Positions 5,429 through 5,440 of a DNA stretch of 5,440 bases are shown here, in pieces. Made by a program: the position numbers and the translations under genes. The stretch is taken from NCBI GenBank assembly GCA_002348045.1, contig DDYO01000189.1, positions 6,775-12,214 of the forward strand, written 5' to 3'. Position 1 is the stretch's first letter, and the number at the start of each line of letters is the position of its first letter. A model generated the notes under the pieces. It had not been told where the DNA came from and made no database searches. It was given only the letters and a program-made list of their open reading frames with translations. Origin of the DNA: Anaerolineales bacterium UBA2232 (GTDB lineage Bacteria > Chloroflexota > Anaerolineae > UBA2200).

Positions 5429-5440
5429 GGAACCATGGCC

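Overview
The window is GC-rich, with strong G/C preference at third codon positions, and its proteins have the character of a beta-proteobacterium (Burkholderiales/Comamonadaceae-like). That assignment is an inference from protein style and base composition, not from a marker gene. Nothing here is a core housekeeping gene. It reads as an accessory region of a chromosome, integrative element or plasmid. I see no rRNA, tRNA, CRISPR array, transposase or integrase.

Layout. Bases 1-1216 are read on the + strand: the last 37 codons of an unidentified gene, then a CoiA-like protein with an N-terminal Cys/His zinc-binding module. From 1248 to the right end everything is on the - strand and converges on the CoiA-like gene across a 31-base gap. 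In transcription order (right to left) the - strand holds: (1) a tiny zinc-ribbon-like protein of about 42 residues; (2) an unknown 152-residue protein that overlaps it by ATGA; (3) an 84-base AT-richer gap with a promoter-like TTGACA element embedded in a perfect palindrome; (4) an unknown protein of about 184 residues; (5) a periplasmic type-I solute-binding protein (LivK/UrtA-like, Peripla_BP_6) whose start overlaps the previous stop by one base; (6) an exported mono-heme c-type cytochrome with a C-terminal CMACH motif; (7) a cytoplasmic Sel1-repeat protein.

How the genes may work together. Genes 4-7 have short gaps and one translational coupling, so they probably form one transcript starting at the promoter candidate near 4794-4821. 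The binding protein has no ABC permease or ATPase beside it. It sits next to an exported heme protein and two proteins of unknown function, so it may deliver ligand to a distant transporter or act as a ligand sensor. The module of orphan binding protein, class-II-like cytochrome, unknown coupled protein and Sel1 protein is the most interesting candidate system here. A second point of interest is a perfect 14-bp inverted repeat inside the 152-residue gene, about 50 bases after its start codon.
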